Assembly (NCBI RefSeq): GCF_029017505.1
Contig: NZ_JAQGEI010000033.1
Location: 1 to 64,000 of the forward strand
From: Sedimenticola hydrogenitrophicus
GTDB taxonomy: Bacteria; Pseudomonadota; Gammaproteobacteria; Chromatiales; Chromatiaceae
Direction of reading: 5' to 3'
Length of the DNA stretch: 64,000 nucleotides
The position numbers and the translations under genes were made by a program. Positions within the stretch are counted from its first letter, which is position 1; every line of letters begins with the position of its first letter. Below, piece by piece: positions 54,733 to 64,000 of this stretch. Under the pieces are notes generated by a model that saw only the letters and a list, made by a program, of their open reading frames with translations, did not search any database and was not told the DNA's origin.

Positions 54733-57700
54733 CTACTCACCCGGTCTGTAAGGATTGGCCTGCCTTGTTGGCCTCACATGATGGCTTGTCTCCGGCAGAT
54801 CCACCGCCAGCTCGCCATCGCCTTCGCTCCTGGAGCGGTCCCTGGCGAGCAGGGTATAAGCGGTCGGCAACACAAACAGGGTCAGGAGCGTGCCGAATGT
54901 CATACCGCCCACAATCACCCAGCCGATCTCCTGCCGGCTTTCCGCGCCCGTACCGGCAGCCAGCGCGAGGGGCAACGCACCCGCCACCATGGCGGACGTG
55001 GTCATCAGGATCGGCCGCAGACGCAGGCCAGCCGCTTCAATCACCGCATCCCGGAGCGGCCTGCCCTGGGCCTGCAGCGTATTGGCGAACTCGACAATCA
55101 GGATACCGTGCTTGCTGATCAGCCCGATCAGGGTGACCAGACCGATCTCGCTGTAGATGTTCAACGTCCCACCGGTGAGATTCAGCGCCAGCAGCGCGCC
55201 CGTCATGGTCAGCGGCACCGTCAGCATGATGATAAGCGGGTCGACAAAGCTCTCGAACTGCGCCGCCAGGACAAGAAAGATGAACCCGAGCGCGAGTACG
55301 AAGACAAACAGCAGGCTACTGCCCGCTTCCTTGAATTCACGCGATTCGCCGGCAAAATCGTAACGTACCGTCGGCGGCAAGACGCGCCCGGCCGCCGCTT
55401 CAAGGAAATCGAGCCCCTCGCCCAGCGAATAACCCGGAGCGATATTGCCGGTAATGGTCGCCGAGCGAAACTGGTTGAAACGGTTCAACTCCTTGGGCGC
55501 GACGCTCTCGCGCATCTTCACCAGGTTCGAAAGTTGCACCATGGTCCCGCCACTGCCGCGCACGTAGATGTCGTTGAGGTCACCCGGAGTGCGCCGGTCG
55601 TCCGCGGCAACCTGAACGATGACATCGTATTGTTCGCCGTTCTGATTGAAGCGCGTCACCTGCCGCCCGCCCAGCAGGGTTTCGAGCGTTCTTCCCACGG
55701 TCAGTACGCCGGCACCCATGTCGGCGACGCGCTCGCGATCCACCTCCACGTCGATCTGTGGCTTGTTGAGCCGCAGGTCACTGTCAAGGTTGATGAGGCC
55801 GGGGTAATCTTCAGCCTCGGCCAGGATCAGCGCCAGGTACTGATCCAACTTCTGATAGCTCTCGGGGGTTTGGATGACAAACTCGATCGGCTTGTTGCGC
55901 GCGCTCTGACCGAACGAACCGGGATTGTTGCCAAATGCGCGAACCCCGGTGACATCGCGGAGTTTTGGCTGCAACTCGCTGAGGATTTCCATCTGCGTGC
56001 GCTCGCGCTGTTCCCACGGAATCAGTTGCGAGAACGAAATCAATTCGGTCACCGCGCGCGAACCGATGATCACGAAGGCGTGCTGCACCTCCGGGATCTC
56101 CCGTAGCAGGGTCTCGAAATCCTCGACGTAACGGCCGGTGAAATCGATGGTGGAGCCTTCGGGCGCATGGCCGGCGGTAAACAGCACGCCGCGATCCTCG
56201 ATCGGTGCCAGTTCCGACTTCAATTCCATGAAAAGAAAATAGCCCGCGCCCGCGGCAAGCAAGGCGATGACCACAACCAGCGGACGCATCCGCAGAGTGG
56301 CGGTGAGGGTCCTGCTGTAGCCGTTGTTGAGACCCACGATGAGGCGTTCGAAAGCGTTGTATAGCACACCGTGCCTTTCGTGATCGCGCAACAGGCGGGA
56401 GCACATCATCGGGCTGAGGGTCAGTGCCACAAGACCGGAGACCAGCACCGCGCCGGCCAGGGTCAGGGCAAACTCTGCAAACAGCTTGCCGGTCCGTCCG
56501 GGCGCGAAGGCGACCGGCACGTAGACGGCGGCAAGCGTCAGGGTCATGGCGACGACCGCACTGGAGATCTCGCCGATGCCGACGATGGCCGCACGGAACG
56601 GTTTCATACCCGCCTCGATATGGCGGTGGATATTTTCCAGCACCACGATCGCGTCGTCGACCACGAGTCCGATGGCCAGCACCATCGCCAGGAGCGTCAA
56701 TGAATTGATGGAAAAACCCAACAGTTCCATCAGCGCGAAGGCGCCGATCAACGATACCGGGATGGTGACGAGTGGTATGATGGTCGCCCGCACCGTGCGC
56801 AAAAAGATAAAGATGAAGATGACCACCAGCGCCACTGCCTCGGCGATCGTGGTATAGACGGCCGCAATCGAACGATCGATAAAAATGGATTTGTCGTAGG
56901 CGATGGTGGCGCTCATGCCCTGGGGCAGTTCATCGGTCAGTTCGGGCAGGACCTTGTGCATGGCCCGGGAGACGTCGAGTGGATTGGCTGTCGCCTGCTT
57001 GACAATGCCGAGGATAACAGCGCGGTTGCCATTGAACCGGGTGATACGCCGCTCGTCCTGGGGACCAAGTGCAATCTTCGACACATCGCCCAGACGTACC
57101 GGAAAGCCGCCCGCGTCCTTGATGATGATGCGTTCGAACTGTGCCGGCGTGACCAGCCCGGTGCGCGACAGCACCGTGAACTCGCGGTCCAGGCTCTCGA
57201 TCCGCCCCGAAGGCACCTCCACATTCTGCTCGCGCAGGGCATTTTCGATGTCCGACACCGTCAGGTCATAGGCGGCCAGTCGGGCACGGTCGAGCCAGAT
57301 GCGCATGGCATAGCGCCGTTCACCAAAGATGCGCACTTCGGCAACACCGGGGATATTCTGCAGACGGTCACGCACATAGCGGTCGGCATAGTCGGAGATC
57401 TCGATCGTTTCGTGGCGATCGCTGGTAAAGGCGATGTAGACGATCGCCTGGGCATCCGCCTCCACCTTGGCGATCACCGGCTCTTCGATCTCCGCGGGCA
57501 GCCGTCCACGCACCCGCGCCACGCGGTCGCGCACATCGCTGGCGGCCACGTCCGGGTCGGTGCTCAGGCGAAAGCGCACCGTGATGCGGCTCTCTTCCGG
57601 CTTGCTGCTCGAAGTCATTGTATCGATGCCCTCGATACCGGCGATCGAGCTTTCCAGCACCTGGGTCACCTGGCTCTCGATGATCTCGGCACTGGCACCC

Positions 57701-57855
57701 AGATAGTTGGTGCGGACGGAGACGATGGGTTCATCGATATTGGGATATTCCCGGACCGTGAGCTTTGAATAGGAGACGACGCCGATCAATACAATGATCA
57801 GGCTCACAACCGTCGCAAAGACGGGCCGGCGGATGAAAAATTCAAAGAACCCCAT
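54733..57855 (-). CDS. RND-family efflux permease
   Basis: 1040 residues from ATG 57855 (MGFFEFFIRRPVFATVVSLI). Twelve membrane helices and two large periplasmic loops. The proton relay has the Asp pair in LVVDDAIVVLENIH and Lys in GLISKHGILIVEFAN. HAE1/MexB-like group, substrate unknown. ATG follows one base after the adaptor stop, so they form an operon. Confidence 0.93.
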   Translation of the reverse strand: MGFFEFFIRRPVFATVVSLIIVLIGVVSYSKLTVREYPNIDEPIVSVRTNYLGASAEIIESQVTQVLESSIAGIEGIDTMTSSSKPEESRITVRFRLSTDPDVAASDVRDRVARVRGRLPAEIEEPVIAKVEADAQAIVYIAFTSDRHETIEISDYADRYVRDRLQNIPGVAEVRIFGERRYAMRIWLDRARLAAYDLTVSDIENALREQNVEVPSGRIESLDREFTVLSRTGLVTPAQFERIIIKDAGGFPVRLGDVSKIALGPQDERRITRFNGNRAVILGIVKQATANPLDVSRAMHKVLPELTDELPQGMSATIAYDKSIFIDRSIAAVYTTIAEAVALVVIFIFIFLRTVRATIIPLVTIPVSLIGAFALMELLGFSINSLTLLAMVLAIGLVVDDAIVVLENIHRHIEAGMKPFRAAIVGIGEISSAVVAMTLTLAAVYVPVAFAPGRTGKLFAEFALTLAGAVLVSGLVALTLSPMMCSRLLRDHERHGVLYNAFERLIVGLNNGYSRTLTATLRMRPLVVVIALLAAGAGYFLFMELKSELAPIEDRGVLFTAGHAPEGSTIDFTGRYVEDFETLLREIPEVQHAFVIIGSRAVTELISFSQLIPWEQRERTQMEILSELQPKLRDVTGVRAFGNNPGSFGQSARNKPIEFVIQTPESYQKLDQYLALILAEAEDYPGLINLDSDLRLNKPQIDVEVDRERVADMGAGVLTVGRTLETLLGGRQVTRFNQNGEQYDVIVQVAADDRRTPGDLNDIYVRGSGGTMVQLSNLVKMRESVAPKELNRFNQFRSATITGNIAPGYSLGEGLDFLEAAAGRVLPPTVRYDFAGESREFKEAGSSLLFVFVLALGFIFLVLAAQFESFVDPLIIMLTVPLTMTGALLALNLTGGTLNIYSEIGLVTLIGLISKHGILIVEFANTLQAQGRPLRDAVIEAAGLRLRPILMTTSAMVAGALPLALAAGTGAESRQEIGWVIVGGMTFGTLLTLFVLPTAYTLLARDRSRSEGDGELAVDLPETSHHVRPTRQANPYRPGE

Positions 57856-57856
57856 G

Positions 57857-58948
57857 TCAGGTTCCCGCACGGGATGTGGTGATCGTTACCCGACTCTCAT
57901 CCCTGATCTGCTGGTGACCGGCGGTAACGACGAGCGCATCGCTTTCCAGCCCGCGCTGCACCTCCACCCTGCCCGGCAACCGCTGCCCCAGCTCAATCTC
58001 GGTTTGGACCGCGCGCCCATCGACCACCCGATAGATATAACGTTTCAGACCATTGGCGAAGACGGCCGACTCCGGAATCAGCAGGGCATTTTCCCGCCGG
58101 TCAACAATGATCTGTACGCGGGCGAACAAACCCGGGGATAGCCGGCCGTCAGGATTCGGGATGCGCGCGCGCAATCGAATGGCACGACCGTTGGCATCCA
58201 CGACGGGATCGATAACGTAGATTTCGCCAGCAAAAGTCTGTCCCGGCACAGCATCGACGGTGACGCGAACGGACTGCCCGACCCGCACCGCGGGAAGGGA
58301 GAGCTCGGGCACCCGGAAATCCACCTTGATCGGGTCGATATCCACCAGTTCAACGATATGATGACCGGGACTGACATAGGCCCCGACACTGACCGCGCGT
58401 ACGCCGACCACGCCGGACAATGACGCGGTAATCGTTGACTTGCCGAGTCGTGCCCTGGCGAGCGCGACATTCGCGGTTGCCGACTGGTAGGCGGCCACCG
58501 CCTCGTCGCGCTCACGTAGTGTACCGGTCCCCTGTTTCGCCAGCGTCATGATGCGGTTCTGGTTGGCTTTGGCGAGGGCCAGTTCGGACTGCGCCTTGCG
58601 TAGTTCTGCCTGCAATATGGTTGAATCAAGTTCGACCAGTACCGCACCGGCCTCGACCGTGTCGCCCTCGTCGAAGGGCAGGCTCGCAATGCGCCCGGCA
58701 ATCTCCGGCGCAACAATAACCGCCTCGTTTGGTCGCAGCGTGGCGACCGCATGAATAGACTCGAGCACCGTTTCGACCGAAACGGGCGCGGCCTCTACCC
58801 GGGTAACCTTTTCGACGGGTGTGCTGGCGGCTTTCGGCGGAGGTGATGCAATCCACTGATTGCCACCCTGGTAGAGGAAGTGATAGGCGGCACCAAAAAG
58901 AACGATCGCCAGACCCCCCAGCAGCCCCCAATAGGAAAAACGACGCAT
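57857..58948 (-). CDS. RND efflux periplasmic adaptor
   Basis: 363 residues. One N-terminal anchor helix (WGLLGGLAIVLFGAAYHFLY) is followed by a lipoyl domain (VAPEIAGRIASLPFDEGDTVEAG), a coiled-coil hairpin and a beta-barrel region. It joins the permease to an outer-membrane channel that is not in view. Confidence 0.93.
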   Translation of the reverse strand: MRRFSYWGLLGGLAIVLFGAAYHFLYQGGNQWIASPPPKAASTPVEKVTRVEAAPVSVETVLESIHAVATLRPNEAVIVAPEIAGRIASLPFDEGDTVEAGAVLVELDSTILQAELRKAQSELALAKANQNRIMTLAKQGTGTLRERDEAVAAYQSATANVALARARLGKSTITASLSGVVGVRAVSVGAYVSPGHHIVELVDIDPIKVDFRVPELSLPAVRVGQSVRVTVDAVPGQTFAGEIYVIDPVVDANGRAIRLRARIPNPDGRLSPGLFARVQIIVDRRENALLIPESAVFANGLKRYIYRVVDGRAVQTEIELGQRLPGRVEVQRGLESDALVVTAGHQQIRDESRVTITTSRAGT

Positions 58949-59272
58949 CGCAAAAAGGCCCTCTCACTCGGTTTTTGGAATAACCGACCTAGGCTAAGGC
59001 ACCGGATCAAGCGGGTCAATCAGTTCAGGAAGGGTACTGCAACTGCAGATCTTTCCAGGAGGAATCGCGGCGTGATTCGACAGAAATAAAGTAATCCGTG
59101 TTTTTTACATCAATATTCGGCATTTTTGACCGGAAACAGGTGCGGCAACCCACCAGGTTCTATGGCTTCGAACACCCGCCTGTTGGCGGCAGACGCGCGA
59201 CCGGCGCTGGTCACGCAACGGCGCCTCCCTGGAATGGACATCCCCGGTAGCTAACATGGAGCCGGAAACCGG
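58949..59272. other. Upstream region of the efflux operon
   Basis: 324 bases without a gene. The efflux promoter is expected near 58950-59100, but no operator or regulator gene is recognised. Confidence 0.35.
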
Positions 59273-59455
59273 TCAGGGAAACCGGTAGCCCTGCTGTTTC
59301 CACCACTCGGCCATCCGCTGATTGACCTGTTCCCAGTCGACCCGGTCTTCGGGCGTTCCCTTCCGTCCCAGCTCCCGGGCCGCCTGATCCAACGCCTTGG
59401 TGTACTGCTTGGTGAGTTCTCTGGTGGCCTGGGTAAAATGCGGTAGATCGCTCAT
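59273..59455 (-). CDS. Small hypothetical protein
   Basis: 60 residues starting MSDLPHFTQATRELTKQYTK; helical and charged, with WEQVNQRMAEWWKQQG in the C-terminal half. GGAGG lies about 6 bases before the ATG. No family recognised. Confidence 0.5.
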   Translation of the reverse strand: MSDLPHFTQATRELTKQYTKALDQAARELGRKGTPEDRVDWEQVNQRMAEWWKQQGYRFP

Positions 59456-59558
59456 GACATCCTCCGTATCGCCTGCGCTCCATGATTATCTTAGTCCAGC
59501 CAGGGATGGTCGGATCGGAAAAAAGGCCCGTCGGAGGACGATGTCCGGCTTGTACTGG

Positions 59559-60090
<532 letters not shown>

Positions 60091-61989
60091 ATGCATGACC
60101 AAATACTAATCCCAATGGACAAAAGTGAGGTCGACAAAGCGAACCGCATGATCGCAAGCAGTCCGCTCGACTTTCGCGTGCCTTTTGCGTACGGCAGAAA
60201 TGAAGCGGGGCAATACCGCGACATGGGCGGGTTCATGGTTTTCACCGGCCTCTCCTGGGACTTCTTCGGACGAACGGATCACGGGGAGCCCTGCCGCGCC
60301 ACGCTGCATGCGGAACTCCGGGAGTGGGCGACACGTACCGATCCCAAGGCCAAGCCGGTATTGCGCGAGTTCGGTCGCCTCAACATTGAAATCGATTTCG
60401 CAGAGCTTGCGAGGCAGCTTCCTCCAGTGCGCACTTTTGTCCACCGGCCGGAGGGTCCGGAAAAGGCGTGCATCAGCCGGTTGGAGTTGTTTGTCGCGGA
60501 CGCCAACCCCAATACCCGCGCGGACTTTGCCAGCGTGAACTGGGGCCAGGCCGTCGACCCCGAACAAGACTGGCGCGCCGACGCGATGCGCGCATGCCTT
60601 CAGACCAATTCCGAGACACTCTTCTGGCTGCTGCAGCAGGCTGGCGCGCTGGCCGGGCCCAAAGTCACTGCATTGGCCGAGCCGGTGCCTGTGGCCGTCT
60701 CGACGCTCGGTTTCGATCTGGTGTTCACCACCACGATGACGCAAGTCAACCGCGATCTGGCAGCCAACAGCGAGCGCCTGGCGGCGGAATTTTCCTATCG
60801 GGACGACGAAAGAAAGCTGGAGATGTCGGGCCGCTTGGGCACCTGGCAGATCACGCGGGGCAGCTCGGGTACCCTCATCAATCTGACGCTACCGATCGTG
60901 GCAGGCAGGCTGACGGTGCAAGGGCGGCTGGGCAACGAGGCAATTGACCTGTCGGGTTTGACGGTCACGGTACAGACCGATTTGACGCTGGTTCCATCCG
61001 CCAGCGATCCGGGACAGCACGAGTTGCGGTTCGCATTCCAGGCGGGTCAGGCCGAAGGCGGACAGCTTGCCACGGTAATCAAGGTCGACGGCCCCGCCAG
61101 GCAAGTCGAGCAGGCGGCCGAATGGTTGAAAGCCCATTTGCCGCAGTGCCTCGACGCCAACGCGGAAGCCATGACATATGTGTTGGCCACCGTCAGCATC
61201 GCCAAACCGGGATCGGACAGTTGGCTCGCGCCGGCACGTTGTGCGTTCTGTTTTGCGCAGCCGCAGGGCATGGAGGAGACCTTCGTTGCGCTCCTCGGAT
61301 CGCAAAACAACGTCCCCATCCGTCCGCAGGATTTGCGCGTCGACCCGGCGGCGTTCGGCGACATCCTGCATGTCGCGCCCGATGCCGGCGTACTCGTGTT
61401 GTCGAAAGACGTTTATCTCCGCAAAGTGCTCCAACCTGCGCTGCAACGCATCTTTCCAGGCACCTCGCCCGAAACGTTTAGCTTCGACAGCAGCGCGCAA
61501 ACGATTGTGAACATGAAACCGTTCGGCCTGCGCGCCGTCTCTGCCGGAGCAGGCACGTATCATCCGGTGGTGAAGTCGCTGGAAGTGAGGGGCGATCATG
61601 GCGCCCTCATCACGAACCTGAGCGGAAGCTGCGACATGGGCCTGAATATCACGCTGCATTTTTCGGCGCTAAACACCTGCCTGGTCAAGTTCGACAAGGC
61701 CAGCCAGTCGTTCTCCTTCCAGGCCGATGCACATCCTGACATCACATCACATGTCGATATTCCCTGGTACGACTATTTCCTTCTGCTTGCGGGCATCCCA
61801 GGGCTCATCATCGCCGGGATTCAAACGGCAACCCTGTTCCAGATCACGGACGCCGTCCGCGGTGGCAACCTCAATTTCTCGCCAGCGAAGAGCGGTGCCT
61901 ATTCAGTCAAGTGGAGCGGTATGCGGGACTTCGAGGTGAACGACGCGGGCTTCTCCGGAAGCTTTTACATGCGCGGCCGAGTGCAATAA
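60091..61989 (+). CDS. OrfX/P47-like TULIP-domain protein
   Basis: 632 residues starting MHDQILIPMDKSEVDKANRM; AGAGGAAAG precedes it. No signal peptide. A segment near residues 245-275 (GRLGTWQITRGSSGTLINLT, then LPIVAGRLTVQG) is shared with the protein at 63684 and resembles the TULIP repeat of clostridial P47 and OrfX2. Near the C-terminus WYDYFLLLAGIPGLIIAG is hydrophobic, followed by a beta-rich end. In botulinum loci such proteins accompany the toxin; TULIP folds bind lipids. No neurotoxin-like gene is in the window. Confidence 0.65.
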   Translation: MHDQILIPMDKSEVDKANRMIASSPLDFRVPFAYGRNEAGQYRDMGGFMVFTGLSWDFFGRTDHGEPCRATLHAELREWATRTDPKAKPVLREFGRLNIEIDFAELARQLPPVRTFVHRPEGPEKACISRLELFVADANPNTRADFASVNWGQAVDPEQDWRADAMRACLQTNSETLFWLLQQAGALAGPKVTALAEPVPVAVSTLGFDLVFTTTMTQVNRDLAANSERLAAEFSYRDDERKLEMSGRLGTWQITRGSSGTLINLTLPIVAGRLTVQGRLGNEAIDLSGLTVTVQTDLTLVPSASDPGQHELRFAFQAGQAEGGQLATVIKVDGPARQVEQAAEWLKAHLPQCLDANAEAMTYVLATVSIAKPGSDSWLAPARCAFCFAQPQGMEETFVALLGSQNNVPIRPQDLRVDPAAFGDILHVAPDAGVLVLSKDVYLRKVLQPALQRIFPGTSPETFSFDSSAQTIVNMKPFGLRAVSAGAGTYHPVVKSLEVRGDHGALITNLSGSCDMGLNITLHFSALNTCLVKFDKASQSFSFQADAHPDITSHVDIPWYDYFLLLAGIPGLIIAGIQTATLFQITDAVRGGNLNFSPAKSGAYSVKWSGMRDFEVNDAGFSGSFYMRGRVQ

Positions 61990-62011
61990 CAACTTGACAA
62001 AGGAGCGAAAC

Positions 62012-63673
62012 ATGCCAGCTTTAGGTTTGACCAACGGGTGGGACATTGTCTACGCAATCCGATTGACCGACGTAAACAAGACGATCCTGCAGAATCAGGC
62101 GGGCTGGCCGGCCGCCGCAAGCGGCAGCAGCAGTGGGGCGACTGGCACGTATTCGCTGGCGGCGACCCTGAAAAGCTGGCGCATCACCGCCGCGTCGCAG
62201 ACAGGCGGCGGCACGCTCACTCTGGACGTCGATTTTGTGCCAGGCAGCACCTTGACCAAGACACCGGCCAGCGGCACGCCGGTCACGACCGCCCTCGACG
62301 GCATGACCGCAACCGTGCAGCTGGGACTGGCCTGGGTCGCCGCGGCAGGGTCGTCGCGGGACTTGCTGCCGACCGATCTGGTTGTCAGCGCAATCACGCC
62401 GGCCGGCTCACTGGATGCGGCCACCGAGAGCGTCGTTCGGCAGATGCTCAAGAGTTCCTTGCTGGGCAATCAGACGGCATTCAAGGCCTCGCTGGCGACG
62501 ATCAATATCGCCGACAAGGAGGCGCAAGGAACGCTGCAGTGGTTGAAACCCAACGCGAATATCAGCTTCACGGTATCCGTGCCGCAAATGTCGGTCGCGC
62601 CCACGCTGGAAAACAGCTTTCTGGCAGTGCTGGCCATGACCGAGAGCCGCCAGGCGACCGGCCTCACGCAGGAGGTGTCGGCGAACGCCATTTCCGATAA
62701 CGACCGGGCCGCGTTTCTCATCGACAAATGGCTGTTTTTCGAAAAGATGGTCAAGCCTGGCATGGCTGCGCTGTTCAGCAATGCCACTGCCGATGATTTC
62801 GAACTTTTCAACGACGACAAGGGCATACGCAATACCCGGGATCTGGCGTTTCCCAGGCTCAACATACCCGCCAGCCACGCCGCGCACGAGCGCGATGTTT
62901 CGCCGACCATCGCTGCGCGGAACTTCAACTTCGAACTCGACGGCAACACCCTGGTCATGCGCCTGCAGGACTTCACCTTTGAGTGGCAGGCGGGCGTAAC
63001 GGTCAAGCTCACGCATACGTCCCGTGCACGGGTGTCGCTGACAAGCGACCAGCGCTTGCAACTGGTGGAAGACTCCACCACAACCAATTCCAACGTAATC
63101 ATCGCGTCCTGGGTCACCTGGACGACGGTTGGCGCCGGCGTGGGACTAGCGATCGCGGCCTGTGCCGTCGGGGCCGCCATCGGCGCAGCCGTCGAAGGCG
63201 TAGCAGAAGGCGCGGCCATCGAGGCGGAAGAGACCGCAACGCAGTCCGGCAAGGCCATTGCCATGAAAACGATCTCATCGACACTCACCGAGGAAAGCAG
63301 CGAGGCCGCGAGCCAGGCCGAAGCGGAATCGGCCTCCGATGCCCTGCAAGACATTCGCTCGGCGGCAGGCGGCGGAGTGCAGACCAAGGCAGGGCCGATG
63401 CCGGGATTCTTTTCGCGCAACTGGCTGAAAATCAAGGCTGGACTGGCTGCCGGCCTGCCGGGCATCGCGGTCGGCACCGTCATCGGCAACATCGCAAACA
63501 TTCTCGCAGCGCAGGCGGAAGGCCAAACCGCCGATATACCCACCGTCGATGCGTTTGCCACGGAAGCGGTGTCTCCGGTGTCCTGGCCGGATCAAACGGC
63601 GTTCAGGCTAACAAGCGTGGTCTTGAACGATGCCCTGCAAATCGGCGGCAACCCGTTCCCTACAACACCTTAA
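62012..63673 (+). CDS. P47-like TULIP-domain protein
   Basis: 553 residues from ATG 62012, which has a strong AAGGAG; an upstream start at 61994 is less likely. The opening LTNGWDIVYAIRLTDVNKTI and later TLENSFLAVLAMT and FLIDKWLFFEKMVKPGM resemble the P47/TULIP family. Residues of about 360-410 hold SNVIIASWVTWTTVGAG followed by a long Ala/Gly-rich stretch that could insert in membranes. It begins 22 bases after the first TULIP gene. Confidence 0.75.
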   Translation: MPALGLTNGWDIVYAIRLTDVNKTILQNQAGWPAAASGSSSGATGTYSLAATLKSWRITAASQTGGGTLTLDVDFVPGSTLTKTPASGTPVTTALDGMTATVQLGLAWVAAAGSSRDLLPTDLVVSAITPAGSLDAATESVVRQMLKSSLLGNQTAFKASLATINIADKEAQGTLQWLKPNANISFTVSVPQMSVAPTLENSFLAVLAMTESRQATGLTQEVSANAISDNDRAAFLIDKWLFFEKMVKPGMAALFSNATADDFELFNDDKGIRNTRDLAFPRLNIPASHAAHERDVSPTIAARNFNFELDGNTLVMRLQDFTFEWQAGVTVKLTHTSRARVSLTSDQRLQLVEDSTTTNSNVIIASWVTWTTVGAGVGLAIAACAVGAAIGAAVEGVAEGAAIEAEETATQSGKAIAMKTISSTLTEESSEAASQAEAESASDALQDIRSAAGGGVQTKAGPMPGFFSRNWLKIKAGLAAGLPGIAVGTVIGNIANILAAQAEGQTADIPTVDAFATEAVSPVSWPDQTAFRLTSVVLNDALQIGGNPFPTTP

Positions 63674-63683
63674 GGAGCACGAG

Positions 63684-64000
63684 ATGAGCCAACCCATGGG
63701 AGACACCGACCTGACGAAGGGGTGGGACGTCGTCTTCGCCGTACGCTACCCGGCCCTGAATCTCGCCATTCAGAATGCCTACAAGTCGACGCCGCAGTCG
63801 ATGCCCGGCGAGTTTCAAGGCAGCGTCCACGGCAAGCTCGGCTCGAGCACCGTGGATGGCACGTGGGGCATGTGGCAGATCACGACGGGTGGTTCGGGTG
63901 CCTACATTCAGATGGAGTGCCCGATCGTCAAGGGCTGGTATAACCAGAACCAGATCCGGCTCGATCTCGCCGACTACAGGGTATTGATCCGGGTTCAGCT
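63684..64000 (+). CDS. Third OrfX/P47-like protein, cut by the window edge
   Basis: 105 residues are visible, starting MSQPMGDTDLTKGWDVVFAV with AAGGAG upstream, 10 bases after the previous stop. LTKGWDVVFAVRYPALNLAI parallels the LTNGWDIVYAI start of the previous protein, and MWQITTGGSGAYIQMECPIV parallels the TULIP segment of the first. So it combines features of both neighbours, which supports one family. Confidence 0.75.
   Translation, partial: MSQPMGDTDLTKGWDVVFAVRYPALNLAIQNAYKSTPQSMPGEFQGSVHGKLGSSTVDGTWGMWQITTGGSGAYIQMECPIVKGWYNQNQIRLDLADYRVLIRVQ

Noticed and set aside
61994-62011. Upstream start for the second TULIP gene
   Set aside because: The ATG at 62012 has AAGGAG at good spacing, and the added residues read through the ribosome site itself.

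Overview
The window is about 60% GC chromosomal DNA from a gammaproteobacterium. This rests on gene content and order: cysE-iscRSUA-hscBA-fdx-iscX next to trmJ and suhB, queA-tgt-yajC-secD-secF, tamA-tamB, and a cydP-cydA-cydB-cydX set with a long Q-loop CydA. A LapA-type adhesin start with its own type I exporter fits Chromatiales or Pseudomonadales relatives. I cannot name a genus.

Layout. (1) 1-6.6 kb: the 5' end of a very large repeat adhesin with a retention module and a LapG-type PAAG site, a MntA/HepT toxin-antitoxin remnant, a LuxR-type response regulator, and the exporter pair LapC (HlyD family) and LapB (ABC). (2) 6.8-17.5 kb: a DUF1015 protein, the complete ISC iron-sulfur cluster operon with an IscR-type operator, cysE, trmJ, suhB and a small orphan. 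(3) 17.5-23.3 kb: secF, secD, yajC, tgt and queA, with a possible small RNA between tgt and queA. (4) 23.4-32.46 kb: a 9-kb integrated island that splits a host tRNA-Leu(CAA) gene in its anticodon loop. It carries a different, intact tRNA-Leu(CAA). Its other genes are an integrase, an AlpA-like regulator, a primase-helicase, both terminase subunits and several unknowns, with no capsid, portal or tail genes. It looks like a phage satellite or a strongly reduced prophage. (5) 33-43 kb: a Tat-exported substrate-binding protein, a sulfurtransferase, phosphatidylserine decarboxylase, two lipoproteins and TamA/TamB. (6) 43.4-46.5 kb: cytochrome bd oxidase with both small subunits. (7) 46.6-53.5 kb: an unusual set of an EEP phosphatase, a VTT membrane protein, a six-hairpin glycosidase, a GT4 glycosyltransferase and a membrane-anchored alkaline-phosphatase-fold enzyme; the last four look like one transcription unit. 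(8) 53.6-59.5 kb: an EamA transporter and an RND efflux pair. (9) 59.6-64 kb: a decayed IS3-family transposase, then three consecutive genes for OrfX/P47-like TULIP proteins. These resemble accessory proteins of botulinum neurotoxin loci; the last is cut by the window edge.

The two strongest discovery candidates are the island that breaks a tRNA gene and supplies its own replacement, and the OrfX/P47-like operon in a gammaproteobacterium. Short palindromic repeats are scattered between genes. One of them sits between two copies of a 29-nt piece of a lipoprotein gene's 3' end.
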